NCBI RefSeq assembly: GCF_016919005.1
Contig: NZ_JAFFQE010000010.1
Coordinates: 1-64,000, forward strand
Length of the DNA stretch: 64,000 nt
Direction: 5' to 3'
Source of the DNA: Desulfopila inferna
GTDB taxonomy: Bacteria; Desulfobacterota; Desulfobulbia; Desulfobulbales; Desulfocapsaceae
Positions within the stretch are counted from its first letter, which is position 1, and each line of letters opens with the position of its first letter. Below the pieces are notes generated by a model. That model was not told the origin of the DNA, made no database searches, and saw nothing but the letters and a program-made list of their open reading frames with translations. A program made the position numbers and the translations under genes. This document shows, piece by piece, positions 1 through 8,794 of this stretch.

Positions 1-1
1 G

Positions 2-370
2 ATTAATTTCCCCGGGGTCACTCAGCCCAATATTCTGGTGTGCCTGACCCAGGAGGCCTACAACTCCTTTTCGCCGATCATCAGGCCGGGCGGCACCCTG
101 CTCACCGACTCCCGCTACGTGCAGCAGACCAAAAAGGTCGACGCCAAGCAGCTCGAGCTGCCGATGTACGAGCAGGTCATGGAGCAGATCGGCAAGCCGA
201 TTGTCTTCAACATCTGCGTACTCGGGGCTCTGATCGGCCTGACCGGCCTGCTCAGGCCGGCATCCCTGCTGGCCACCATCAAGGATCGGGTACCTCCCGG
301 CTTTATCGACATGAACACCCGGGCCTTTGAACTGGGCATGGATATGGGTGCCGAATATTCGATGCGCTGA
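2..370 (+). CDS. 2-oxoacid:ferredoxin oxidoreductase gamma subunit, C-terminal part
   Basis: The open frame enters from the left window edge, so the N-terminus and true start are missing. The visible 120 or so residues match the C-terminal half of the gamma (KorC/VorC/PorG-type) subunit of thiamine-dependent 2-oxoacid:ferredoxin oxidoreductases, which decarboxylate pyruvate, 2-oxoglutarate or branched 2-oxoacids to acyl-CoA and reduce ferredoxin. The 'PNILVCLTQEAY' start, 'IRPGGTLL' strand and 'FNICVLGALIGLTGL' helix are typical. The stop overlaps the start of the next gene by one base (TGATG), so the two are probably translationally coupled. The substrate cannot be told from this fragment; the adjacent lactate genes make pyruvate attractive, but the sequence style is closer to Kor/Vor gamma subunits. 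Confidence 0.85.
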   Translation: MNFPGVTQPNILVCLTQEAYNSFSPIIRPGGTLLTDSRYVQQTKKVDAKQLELPMYEQVMEQIGKPIVFNICVLGALIGLTGLLRPASLLATIKDRVPPGFIDMNTRAFELGMDMGAEYSMR

Positions 371-1620
371 TGACTCATAAACAATTAAAGCATGTACAAA
401 TCCCATACGGCAGCAGGACGTTTGAGGCCCTATTGCCGTATACTGCCACCGTACTCGATATTATCGAGCCGGAACAGCGCATGTCGATTAAATATTTTGC
501 CGGAGCTCTCAGGGATCAGCTGCAGTATAATACTCTCGAGCTCGACGATACCATCATTATCGTTGCCGACAAAACACGGACATGCGGCTATTCAACCTAC
601 CTGCCGGTGCTTATCGGCGTCCTCAAGGAATATGGCATGCGGGGCGATCGACTGCGCTTCATCATTGCCTACGGCACCCACCCGAGGCAGAGCGATGCCG
701 AGTGCCGGGCAAGTTATGGCGAAACCTACAGCAAATACCCCTTCATCCACCACGACTGTACCGCCAGCAATACCTTTGCCGATTATGGAGTAACCTCGCG
801 AGGAGTACCGATACGGCTGCGCCGGGACATCGTGCAGGCTGGCTGCGTCATAACCATGGGGCCCATATGTCATCATTATTTTGCGGGTTACGGCGGAGGC
901 AGAAAACTGATTTTTCCCGGTTGCGGAGAACGTGAGGCTATTTACGCCAATCACAGTCTCTACCTCGACAAGCCGAACAATCGTCTTTCTCCGGGATGCC
1001 GGCCGGGGGTTCTCGCCGACAACCCACTGGCCGACGATCTTTTCGAGATTGCGCAGAAAAAGGAGGCGGACCTGGCTATCCACGCCATCATGAATTCCCG
1101 AGGCGAGGTCTGTGATATCCGTCTCGGCTCAGACAGAACAAGCTACCTGGAAGCATGCGAAATCCATGGCAGGCTCTGTGAATCATCCTCCGCCCCCTTT
1201 GCCGTGGTGGTAGCTTCCTGCGGCGGCTATCCCAAAGATATCAATTTCATCCAGAGCCATAAAGCCATACACAACGCCGCGATGTTCGTCCGCGACGGCG
1301 GCACGCTTCTGCTTTTCGCCGAATGCCGGGATGGTATAGGTTCAAAAACCTTTTTACCGTGGTATGAGAAGGGCGGATTCGACGAAGCCTTCCGGCATCT
1401 CTGCCGCGACTATGAGGGAAATGGCGGAACCGCTCTGGCCATGATGGCCAAGACCCGACGCATCCGAATTGCAGTGGTCACCGAACTGGAAGAGGAAATC
1501 TGTATCAAAATAGATGTTGAAAAGTGGAGCAGCAGCCAGGCTCTGAGCTTCATACATGATCTCGAAGAACCGGCAGGCTTCATTGCCAATGCCGGACTGC
1601 TTGTGCGTAAGGTGCAGTAG
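370..1620 (+). CDS. larA: LarA-family nickel-dependent 2-hydroxyacid (lactate) racemase
   Basis: This 416-residue protein matches the LarA/DUF2088 family in length and motifs. LarA interconverts L- and D-lactate with a nickel pincer nucleotide tethered to a lysine. Visible landmarks are 'YGTHPRQ' (catalytic histidine), 'HHYFAGYGGGRK' (second histidine and the lysine expected to bind the cofactor) and 'ANHSLYL' (third histidine). The ATG overlaps the stop of the ferredoxin oxidoreductase subunit, so both lie in one operon. The cofactor genes larB, larC and larE are not in the window. LarA homologues act on several 2-hydroxyacids; lactate is inferred from the lactate dehydrogenase genes that converge on this locus. 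Confidence 0.85.
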   Translation: MTHKQLKHVQIPYGSRTFEALLPYTATVLDIIEPEQRMSIKYFAGALRDQLQYNTLELDDTIIIVADKTRTCGYSTYLPVLIGVLKEYGMRGDRLRFIIAYGTHPRQSDAECRASYGETYSKYPFIHHDCTASNTFADYGVTSRGVPIRLRRDIVQAGCVITMGPICHHYFAGYGGGRKLIFPGCGEREAIYANHSLYLDKPNNRLSPGCRPGVLADNPLADDLFEIAQKKEADLAIHAIMNSRGEVCDIRLGSDRTSYLEACEIHGRLCESSSAPFAVVVASCGGYPKDINFIQSHKAIHNAAMFVRDGGTLLLFAECRDGIGSKTFLPWYEKGGFDEAFRHLCRDYEGNGGTALAMMAKTRRIRIAVVTELEEEICIKIDVEKWSSSQALSFIHDLEEPAGFIANAGLLVRKVQ

Positions 1621-1657
1621 ATAATCTTGAAAAACAGAAGCTGTCCGAGAACCCTTT

Positions 1658-1793
1658 CGGAGTCTTCGCTTACCACCTATCTCTCCGTTATTCCATAAAA
1701 AATAATACTCACAGATAAGCGCAGACTCCGATATCAAATATATGGCTGTGCTTTTTTTATGAAATGCCTCGGAGTCTCACAATTTCGCTTACC
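1658..1793. repeat. Cluster of three short intergenic repeat units (family B)
   Basis: Three copies of a unit related to 'ggtaagcgaagactcc' lie between the convergent larA and pta genes. They are at about 1658-1674 (reverse), 1714-1734 (forward, extended by 'gatatcaaatatatg') and 1770-1793 (reverse, with a short insertion). The first two form an inverted pair that could fold into a long hairpin. Another copy lies at 7425-7455. A separate 10-base inverted repeat (1793-1802 with 1830-1839) reaches into the pta stop codon. Confidence 0.6.
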
Positions 1794-1830
1794 TGACCTG
1801 AGAAAAAATGACTATTCTCGGACAACCTTC

Positions 1831-3936
1831 TCAGGTCAGCCCCTTTTCCGCCTGGGCCTGAATGGCGGTGATGGCGATGGTATTGACGATATCCGTTATC
1901 TGACAGCCGCGGCTAAGATCATTTACCGGCTTGTTGAGTCCCTGCATAATCGGACCGATGGCTACGGCCCCGGCGGAACGCTGCACGGCCTTATAGGTAT
2001 TGTTGCCGGTATTCAAATCCGGAAAGATAAACACTGTAGCCTTACCGGCGACCCTGCTCTCGGGCATTTTCGTCTTCGCCACCGCCGCATCGACGGCGGC
2101 ATCGTATTGGATCGGACCTTCAAGCAGCAGATTTGGAGCTTTTTGCTGGGCAATGATAGTGGCCCGTTTCACTTTTTCTACTTCTTCGCCGATACCCGAC
2201 TCACCTGAAGAATAGGACAGCATCGCCACCAGTGGCTGGATCCCGAAAAGCTCCGCGGTTCGGGCAGATTCAATGGCTATTTCAGCGAGCTGCTCGGCAC
2301 TTGGCCGCGGATTGACCGCACAATCGCCATAGACCAGCACCCTGTCCCCGAGACACATGAAAATGACCGATGACATGATGGTGCTATCCGGCTTGGTCTT
2401 GACGAACTCAAGAGAAGGACGGACGGTATTGAGGGTGGAATGAATGGCCCCTGATACCATGCCATCTGCATGCCCTTTGTACACCATCATCGTGCCGAAA
2501 TAATTCACCCCGGACATCACATCCCTGGCATTATCCGGGGTAATGCCTTTGTGCTTGCGCAGCTGGAAGTAGGTTTCGGCATAGTCATCGAAACGCTCCG
2601 AGTGCTCGGGTTCTATTATGCGAACATTATCAAGAGCAAGTCCCAGGGCGCCGATCTTTTTTTTGATCATTTCTTCTCTGCCCAGCAGAATAATCTCCGC
2701 GGCATCACGATGAATGACTATCTCCGCAGCCTGGAGAATGCGGTCTTCCTCACCCTCCGGCAGGACAATGACCTGTTTATGCATCCGGGCCCGCTTAATC
2801 AGGCCGAACTCAAACATTTTGGGAGAGGTGAAGAGCATCTTGTGACGAATAATCCGTCTTCGCAATTCCGTCGTATCGACGTTTGATTCAAAAAGCCCCA
2901 GCGCCGCAGCAACCTTACGTTTCGATTCCGGGGATATACTGTTGTCGATACCCTGTATTTTGGTGGCTGTGGTAAAGGTATCCTCCTCCACCTTGATTAT
3001 CGGGACCAGATCCTGGATTCCGTGAAGAAGGTTGCGCAGCAGTTCATCCGGTTCCAGATACCCGGTGAGGACAAATCCGCCGATATTCGGCATATTGCTG
3101 GAGCGATAGGCGGCCAGGGTCCCCAGAATGATATCCAGACGATCAATGGGCGTTATCACCAGATTGTCATCGCTCAGTCTGGGCAGATAATTTCTCAGAT
3201 TCATGGCCGCAACCACAAACCGGGAAATCGGCCGGTTGAGCTGTTTTGTGCCATAGATGACTTTGGCGTCCAGGGCCTTGACGATTTCCGCCATGGTCAA
3301 CCTGTCGAGTGTCTGCTCATAGGGAATGGAATAGATCAGATCCACTTTGTCCCGCAGATTTTCCCGAAGCGCCTGCAGAACCTGAGCTTGCAGCTCCTCA
3401 GGTGTCTTATTGACAATGACCGAAAAAACATTGCTGCCTCTCTCCCCAAAGGACTCCACGGCGAAGCGACAGCTTCTCACCACACTGTCCACGGAACCAT
3501 TATGGCCATTGGATATTACCAGGACGGGGCAGGAAAGATTATTGGCAATCTCGACATTGAGTTCAAATTCCAGAGCAGACGAGTCACTCTCAAGATCCGT
3601 TCCCAGGCAGAGCACAAAATCATGCTCGTTTTCCAGTTCCTTATACCGGTCGAGTACCCCCTCAAGCAACTTGTCGTGTTTTCCCTCAGAGACCAAAAGC
3701 TTAGCCTCATCCACCGTATAGGCGTACATCGATCTATAGGGTGTTTCGAGATTGTAATGAATCGAGATGAGATCGATGATTTTATCTTTTCCGTCGACCG
3801 TATTTTCATCACTGATCAGCGGACGGAAGAATGCAACCTTGTCCAGATTACGTACCAGAAATTCCATGACCCCCAATGCAATCAAGGATTTTCCGCTTTT
3901 GTGTCCCAGGGCGGTTATATAGAGATTCTTAGACAT
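1831..3936 (-). CDS. pta: Phosphate acetyltransferase, long form
   Basis: The enzyme converts acetyl-CoA plus phosphate to acetyl phosphate, the step before ATP formation by acetate kinase. The protein has about 701 residues, like the long enterobacterial Pta. The N-terminal P-loop-like domain ('GHKSGKSLIALG') is followed by a DRTGG-type middle domain and the C-terminal phosphotransacetylase domain ('VLPEGEEDRILQAAE', 'VSGAIHST', 'NTGNNTYKAVQR'). I chose the ATG at 3936 because 'GAGGCGC' precedes it at good spacing; an in-frame start at 3978 has a weaker site. It is the last gene of the minus-strand lactate group after the GlcD- and GlcF-like genes. No acetate kinase gene is visible. Confidence 0.93.
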   Translation of the reverse strand: MSKNLYITALGHKSGKSLIALGVMEFLVRNLDKVAFFRPLISDENTVDGKDKIIDLISIHYNLETPYRSMYAYTVDEAKLLVSEGKHDKLLEGVLDRYKELENEHDFVLCLGTDLESDSSALEFELNVEIANNLSCPVLVISNGHNGSVDSVVRSCRFAVESFGERGSNVFSVIVNKTPEELQAQVLQALRENLRDKVDLIYSIPYEQTLDRLTMAEIVKALDAKVIYGTKQLNRPISRFVVAAMNLRNYLPRLSDDNLVITPIDRLDIILGTLAAYRSSNMPNIGGFVLTGYLEPDELLRNLLHGIQDLVPIIKVEEDTFTTATKIQGIDNSISPESKRKVAAALGLFESNVDTTELRRRIIRHKMLFTSPKMFEFGLIKRARMHKQVIVLPEGEEDRILQAAEIVIHRDAAEIILLGREEMIKKKIGALGLALDNVRIIEPEHSERFDDYAETYFQLRKHKGITPDNARDVMSGVNYFGTMMVYKGHADGMVSGAIHSTLNTVRPSLEFVKTKPDSTIMSSVIFMCLGDRVLVYGDCAVNPRPSAEQLAEIAIESARTAELFGIQPLVAMLSYSSGESGIGEEVEKVKRATIIAQQKAPNLLLEGPIQYDAAVDAAVAKTKMPESRVAGKATVFIFPDLNTGNNTYKAVQRSAGAVAIGPIMQGLNKPVNDLSRGCQITDIVNTIAITAIQAQAEKGLT

Positions 3937-4036
3937 ACGAAAAGCGCCTCGTTGCTGATTATTGATGGACTTGTCCATCCTGGTGAGACGGACTCAGACA
4001 TATCCTGCGGGACAAACTCAGGGCCACCGGTAAAAT

Positions 4037-5299
4037 TCAGTTCTCTCCCGCCAAAGCCTCTTTTATGAGGTCCAGGATATGAACGGCCTTCACTTTAAGA
4101 CCGGCATGATTGATGCTGTCCTGGAGTTGCATGATACACCCCGGGCAGGCTGTGGCTATCATTTCCGCACCGCTGTCCTTTAATCCCGGGATCTTTTTGG
4201 CGCCGATGGCCTTGCTGCTCTCATAGTGGTGAACGGAAAAGGTACCACCCAGACCGCAGCAGAGCGCACTGTTTTCCATCTCAACAAAATCGACATTAGG
4301 CAAGGCCCGGAGCAAGCTCCTTGGCTCCGCAGTAATGCCCTGATTCTTCAGGTGACAGGGATCATGATAGGTCACCCTGCGACGTTTCTCCCACCGTTTT
4401 CTCCCGGCAAGTTCTTCAATCATGCCGGTTTCTTTGAGAAAGACGGTAAAGTCAACTACCTTATCGGTAAACCCCTGATCATTGCCCTCCATGGTGGCAT
4501 AATATTCGCCGATGCCGCCGTAGCAAGAGGCACAGGCGGTGATGATACTCACCTCGTCATATTTACCGAAAGCCGCTGTATTGGCGGCGGCTAGCTCTTC
4601 AACTACCGTGCCGGCACCAGAGGATAGAGCAGGTATGCCGCAGCACTGCTGGGATCTTGGGGTATGAATGGAATATCCAATTTCTTTAAGGATGGTGATC
4701 ATGGAGACCCCTATATCGGGATAGATATAGGTGATGGAGCAGCCTGCAAAAAACCCGATAACCGGCTTGTCGTCATCGCCCCGGATAAACTCGGGGACTC
4801 TGTCGAAAAGATTGCGAACGGGAAGATGCGGCAGGGTGCGCTCCTTCATTAAAGGAAAGGGAAAGCGAAGCCGCAGACCACTTGAGCCCGGAACTTTTTT
4901 CAGCATCAAGGGGGACAGCAGGGCGCCGCCCCGGGCAAGGGCCTTCATCAGGGCTTTCGAGCTGATCACGGTCGAGACCGATTTCCCGAGACGCGAAAGC
5001 CCCTTATTATCGGTTATCTCCCGGCGCATAGCTCCGACAATCTCAGCCGTCGGTACCTTGTTCGGGCATTTCGCCGTACAGGAACCACACATCAGACACA
5101 TGCTGATATCCTCTTGAAGTCGCTCTTCCAGAGTTATTTTGCCATCCAGAAGAGATGCTGCCAGGGCTATCTTGCCCCGGGCCACATCGCCTTCCTTGCG
5201 GTTCTCTCTATATGCAGGACAATGGGCCTGGCAGACGCCGCACTTGACACACTGGTTAATCTGTTCCTCAAGGTCCTGAAGTTTCTTATTTGTGCTCAT
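4037..5299 (-). CDS. Lactate/glycolate dehydrogenase iron-sulfur subunit (GlcF-like)
   Basis: This 420-residue protein has two N-terminal [4Fe-4S] motifs ('CVKCGVCQAHCPAYR' and 'CLMCGSCTAKCP') followed by two CCG domains ('CCGIPALSSGAG' and 'CCGLGGTF'). That is the arrangement of GlcF and of the Fe-S partner of D-lactate dehydrogenases in sulfate reducers. It should accept electrons from the FAD subunit and pass them toward the membrane quinone pool or an electron-transfer complex. Its start overlaps the end of the upstream FAD subunit by 14 bases, consistent with fixed stoichiometry. Lactate is favoured over glycolate because pta follows and a LarA gene is adjacent. Confidence 0.9.
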   Translation of the reverse strand: MSTNKKLQDLEEQINQCVKCGVCQAHCPAYRENRKEGDVARGKIALAASLLDGKITLEERLQEDISMCLMCGSCTAKCPNKVPTAEIVGAMRREITDNKGLSRLGKSVSTVISSKALMKALARGGALLSPLMLKKVPGSSGLRLRFPFPLMKERTLPHLPVRNLFDRVPEFIRGDDDKPVIGFFAGCSITYIYPDIGVSMITILKEIGYSIHTPRSQQCCGIPALSSGAGTVVEELAAANTAAFGKYDEVSIITACASCYGGIGEYYATMEGNDQGFTDKVVDFTVFLKETGMIEELAGRKRWEKRRRVTYHDPCHLKNQGITAEPRSLLRALPNVDFVEMENSALCCGLGGTFSVHHYESSKAIGAKKIPGLKDSGAEMIATACPGCIMQLQDSINHAGLKVKAVHILDLIKEALAGEN

Positions 5300-6707
5300 C
5301 CTGCCTTTCCTGGATCGGTAATAACTCCGGTTCGATGAAGATTTTCCCGGGATTCAAAATATTGTTTGGATCAAAGGCATGTTTCACTGCACGCATATAG
5401 GCAATGGTTGACGGGTCAAGCTCCATGCCGAGATAGCGGGCCTTTGATGTTCCTATTCCATGTTCCCCACTGAGCGAGCCTTTCAAGGCAACTGCCGCAG
5501 CAAAAATATGCTCCATCACCTCGTGAACTTTCTCTTCCATGCCCGTTTCACGTAAATCCACCATTACATTCACATGAATATTGCCGTCTCCTGCATGCCC
5601 GAAATTTACAATGGGGACAGCATAATCCTGTGAAATCTTCTCCAGCGCACGTATCATCTCGGGAACCTTGGAACGCGGCACCACAATATCCTCATTAAAT
5701 TTATCCGGATTGATCTTGCGCAAACTGGGACTGACATTGCGGCGAACCTGCCATATCTCCTCCGCCTCTTCCCTGGTGGCAGCCACTCTGACATCAACAA
5801 CACCGAGAGGACGTACTACCTCGAGGATCTTTGCGGCCTGCTTCTCAATCAGGTCGGGATCTCCGTCAACCTCGATAATCAACAGAGCGCTGCATTGCAG
5901 CGGCAACGGTATGGGGGAAATATCGCGGATGCAGCTGACGGTGGCGCCATCAAGAAACTCCAGGGTCGTGGGCACAATTTTTGCGCGTATTATTGCCGAA
6001 ACCGCCTGTGCCGCTCCCTCAATGGTCTCGAACTGAACCAGCATGGTTTTATCGGCTTCAGGTTTCGGCAAAAGCTTCAGGGTTATTTCAGTGACGATAC
6101 CCAGGGTGCCTTCGGAGCCGACCATGAGTTTGGTAAGATCATACCCCACTACATTTTTGAGGGTTTGCCCGCCGGTACGAATAACGTCGCCCTGCGCGGT
6201 GACGACCTCCAGACCTAAGACAAAATCCTTGGTCACCCCGTACTTAACGCATCTGGGTCCGCCTGCACACTCGGCGATATTACCCCCCAGAGTAGAAAAC
6301 TCTTTGGAAGCCGGATCGGGAGGATAGAACAGCCCCTGCTTTTCCACCGCTCTCTGCAGATCGGCGGTGACCACGCCGGGCTCCACCACGGCAATCAGGT
6401 TGTCACTGTCAATCAGGCGGATTGTATTCATTCTGGTGAGTACCAGAACAATACCGCCGCGAATGGGAAGGCTGCCCCCGGTAAATCCCGAGCCCGCCCC
6501 CCGGGGCAGGATAGGCAATCTGTGGGTATTGGCCAGTAGGGCGATTTTCCTGACCTGTTCGGTGTTTTCTGCATAGACGACCACGTCCGGCAGAAACTCT
6601 TCCATGGTGGCATCGTAGGAATGGGTTATCCTGTCGCTTTCCGCCTTGGATACATTCGAGCTGCCGACGATATTTTTCAGCTCTGCGACTATTGCCTCGG
6701 TAATCAT
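5286..6707 (-). CDS. FAD-linked lactate/glycolate dehydrogenase (GlcD-like)
   Basis: This FAD-binding type 4 oxidase should oxidise D-lactate (or another 2-hydroxyacid) to pyruvate. The PCMH flavin-binding segment ('PRGAGSGFTGGSLP', 'GGNIAECAGGPRCVKYG') and the C-terminal 'NFGHAGDGNIHVNV' and 'SGEHGIG' motifs are clear. I place the start at the ATG at 6707, giving about 473 residues, the normal size. The frame stays open upstream to 6788, but that 27-residue extension looks unlike the family. An 'AAGGG' about 11 nt upstream is a modest ribosome site. It heads the minus-strand group glcD-like, glcF-like, pta. The divergent intergenic region carries a cobalamin riboswitch on the other strand. 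Confidence 0.9.
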   Translation of the reverse strand: MITEAIVAELKNIVGSSNVSKAESDRITHSYDATMEEFLPDVVVYAENTEQVRKIALLANTHRLPILPRGAGSGFTGGSLPIRGGIVLVLTRMNTIRLIDSDNLIAVVEPGVVTADLQRAVEKQGLFYPPDPASKEFSTLGGNIAECAGGPRCVKYGVTKDFVLGLEVVTAQGDVIRTGGQTLKNVVGYDLTKLMVGSEGTLGIVTEITLKLLPKPEADKTMLVQFETIEGAAQAVSAIIRAKIVPTTLEFLDGATVSCIRDISPIPLPLQCSALLIIEVDGDPDLIEKQAAKILEVVRPLGVVDVRVAATREEAEEIWQVRRNVSPSLRKINPDKFNEDIVVPRSKVPEMIRALEKISQDYAVPIVNFGHAGDGNIHVNVMVDLRETGMEEKVHEVMEHIFAAAVALKGSLSGEHGIGTSKARYLGMELDPSTIAYMRAVKHAFDPNNILNPGKIFIEPELLPIQERQDEHK

Positions 6708-6979
6708 TCTTTGCAATGCCCTTTTTAATTGATGGCCCGTAAAAAGTTTTATAACAAAATTAACACATACCCAGCCCGAATATTCCAAACAAGGTGAAAC
6801 AGAACAAACAAATATATATCTGATTCCGGTTTTTGCAACTGGTCCCGCCCCGGCCTGTCATTATACCGTATGCTGTATATCTTTTTTTCAGAACATACCA
6901 TTTGACCATTCCCGCAATCTCCGGTACACTGATTTCGTGAGGTGTCGCCTCAACTCCGATATCAAAATAATCGGAGCGC

Positions 6980-7120
6980 GACCTAAAAGGGAATTCCGTG
7001 CAAATCGGAAACGGGCCCGCCGCTGTGACCGGGGACAGACCCTGCATATGCCACTGACATTAAGGTTGGGAAGGCGCAGGCAAAGGATGATCCGGAAGTC
7101 AGAAGACCTGCCGCACACTT
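6980..7120 (+). promoter_or_regulatory. Cobalamin (adenosylcobalamin) riboswitch
   Basis: The stretch carries the conserved cobalamin aptamer blocks in order. These are 'aaaagggaa' then 'ccgtgcaaat', 'gggcccgccgctgtgacc', 'gccactg' at about 7050, 'gggaaggc' at about 7068, and the closing 'gtcagaagacctgcc' at about 7098-7112. A probable intrinsic terminator follows at 7179-7208 and a small ORF at 7251. On established knowledge of the class, ligand binding would favour termination. It is unusual that no recognisable B12 synthesis, transport or B12-alternative gene lies downstream. Confidence 0.9.
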
Positions 7121-7178
7121 ACTGAACGGCCTCCGAGGATATGGGGCCGCACTGTTGCATCTGTGGAGAAAAAGGGAC

Positions 7179-7208
7179 CCCGGATCAATGTACATTGGTT
7201 CGGGTTTT
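7179..7208 (+). terminator. Intrinsic terminator of the cobalamin riboswitch
   Basis: 'CCCGGATCAATG' (7179-7190) pairs with 'CATTGGTTCGGG' (7193-7204), allowing two G-U pairs, and is followed directly by TTTT. It lies about 60 nt after the aptamer and about 40 nt before the small ORF, the layout of a transcriptional off-switch expression platform. Confidence 0.65.
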
Positions 7209-7250
7209 GTGCACTCCCGGACCTTCACTTTAAGCAACTGGAGGATGTGT

Positions 7251-7391
7251 ATGCCGAAGAATGAAATCGCCTTTACCAAACAGGCACTTCTGGCCACCAG
7301 GGACTGGGATACTTTCCAGGCCCTTTTACGAAAATGCCTTACGAACCGCAAGACTCCCATAACTAGTTCCCATCCAGAAACGCCCCCCTAA
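7251..7391 (+). CDS. Small unknown protein under the cobalamin riboswitch
   Basis: This 46-codon ORF begins at an ATG with a strong 'GGAGG' six bases upstream and is the only reading frame between the riboswitch terminator and the convergent serB. The product starts MPKNEIAFTKQALLATRDW, looks helical in its first half and ends in a proline-rich tail. I do not recognise a family, and it is not like CbtB or other small B12-related proteins I know. It could be a real B12-regulated micro-protein, a leader peptide, or the 5' remnant of a lost gene. The ribosome site and position support it; function is unknown. Confidence 0.5.
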   Translation: MPKNEIAFTKQALLATRDWDTFQALLRKCLTNRKTPITSSHPETPP

Positions 7392-7424
7392 CTCTTCGTT
7401 GCACTAGCGGATTTAATCCTCGCA

Positions 7425-7455
7425 GGTAAGCGAAGACTCCGATATTAAGTATATG
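7425..7455 (+). repeat. Short dispersed repeat, family B copy
   Basis: 'ggtaagcgaagactcc' followed by 'gatattaagtatatg' matches the copy at 1714-1740 near larA/pta, including the A/T tail. It lies between the small riboswitch ORF and serB. Function is unknown. Confidence 0.6.
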
Positions 7456-7547
7456 CTTCCGGTTAAATTTGCCAGTGCGCCTCGATTTAGTACAGAATAC
7501 CTCGTTTCTGGGTGGACACTGAATAAAAAAACACTAAGCACAGGTAT

Positions 7548-7574
7548 GCTCCCGGTCACAGCTCGACCGGGAGC
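7548..7574 (-). terminator. Hairpin at the serB 3' end
   Basis: A perfect 10-base stem ('gctcccggtc' with 'gaccgggagc', 7-base loop) spans the serB stop codon. On the minus strand a T-run follows about 18 nt later (7526-7532), so it may be an imperfect terminator or 3' stabiliser. Confidence 0.5.
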
Positions 7575-8794
7575 GTCTTATCCTGACGGATTTCCCGGTC
7601 GTGGATGCCGATGAGGTACAGCAGACCGTCCAACCCTACACTGGAAATCGTACTGCCGGCCTTTTCCCTGACCATCGGTTTGGCATGAAAGGCCACTCCC
7701 AGGCCAGCCAGACTGATCATCGGCAGATCATTTGCACCATCTCCCACCGCTATGGTCTGCTCAAGGTTGATGTTTTCTTTTTCAGCTATCATTTTGAGGA
7801 GATCAGCCTTTTTCTCGCCATCAATAATTTCTCCGACTACCTCTCCGGTGACCCTGCCGTCGACAATATCAAGAGTGTTGGCATAAACATAATCAAAGCC
7901 CAGCTTTTTCTTGAGGTATTCTCCCACGAAAGTAAATCCGCCGGATAAAATACCCAGCTTGTACCCAAGGCCCTTGAGAGTTTGAGTTACTATTGCAGCA
8001 CCTTCAGCCAGGGGCAACGATTCGGTTATGGAGGCAAGCTTCCCCTGCTCCAGTCCCTTGAGAAGAGCTACTCTTTGCCTGAAGCTCTCTTTGAAGTCGA
8101 TTTCGCCGCGCATAGCCGAAGCGGTAATAGCCGAGACTTCCCTGCCTTTTCCGGCAAGAGCGGCCAGCTCATCTATGACTTCCACGGTGATCAGGGTAGA
8201 ATCCATATCGAAAACCACCAACTTTCTGTTGCGTGTGTAGATATTGTCAACGTGAAAAGAAATATCAATGCCTGTTTCCTGGGATATTTCCATAAATCTG
8301 CGCCGCATATCCTGGACATCTTTAGGGGTGCCGCTGGCACTCAGCTGAATGCTCGCCCGGGGGTTTTCCTGGGGACAGGCCAGAGAAATCCGACCGGTCA
8401 GGCGGTAAATGGAATCAATATTAAGATCATTTTCATGGATCACGGAGGTCACTCCGGCAATCTGCTGAGCCGTCAGTTTCTTTCCGAGCAAGGTTATCTT
8501 GCGCCTCTCCTGCCCCTGTGCCCTGACCCAGGATTCATAGCGATCATGGTCGACGGACTGAATATCAACTGATAGTCCGAGATTATGCCCCTCATAGAGC
8601 ATATCCTTATAGAGTGCGGGAAAATCATGTGATTCAGGAATTTCAACAAGAACTCCCAGTGAGATATGTTCATGGATCACCGACTGGCCGATGTCCAGCA
8701 CATTCACATCATATTGCGCCAGAATCGAAGTGAATTTAGAATTGAGACCCTTCCGGTCTTTTCCGGTAATATTTATCAGTATTATTTCGCTCAT
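7556..8794 (-). CDS. serB: Phosphoserine phosphatase with N-terminal ACT domains
   Basis: SerB catalyses the last step of serine synthesis, the dephosphorylation of phosphoserine. The 412 residues comprise two ACT-like regulatory domains (about residues 1-180; 'MSEIILINITGKDRKG' is a typical ACT opening) and a HAD phosphatase domain. Visible motifs are 'DMDSTLI' (nucleophile and general acid), 'GGFTFVGEYLKKKLG' (motif II region) and 'VGDGANDLPM' (motif III). The ATG has 'GAGGAT' about 10 nt upstream. The gene stands alone between two long intergenic stretches. The family call is secure. Confidence 0.95.
   Translation of the reverse strand: MSEIILINITGKDRKGLNSKFTSILAQYDVNVLDIGQSVIHEHISLGVLVEIPESHDFPALYKDMLYEGHNLGLSVDIQSVDHDRYESWVRAQGQERRKITLLGKKLTAQQIAGVTSVIHENDLNIDSIYRLTGRISLACPQENPRASIQLSASGTPKDVQDMRRRFMEISQETGIDISFHVDNIYTRNRKLVVFDMDSTLITVEVIDELAALAGKGREVSAITASAMRGEIDFKESFRQRVALLKGLEQGKLASITESLPLAEGAAIVTQTLKGLGYKLGILSGGFTFVGEYLKKKLGFDYVYANTLDIVDGRVTGEVVGEIIDGEKKADLLKMIAEKENINLEQTIAVGDGANDLPMISLAGLGVAFHAKPMVREKAGSTISSVGLDGLLYLIGIHDREIRQDKTLPVEL

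Noticed and set aside
3022-4068. Long plus-strand open frame of 348 codons
   Set aside because: It lies antisense to pta and has no family features or ribosome site; it is a shadow of the real gene.
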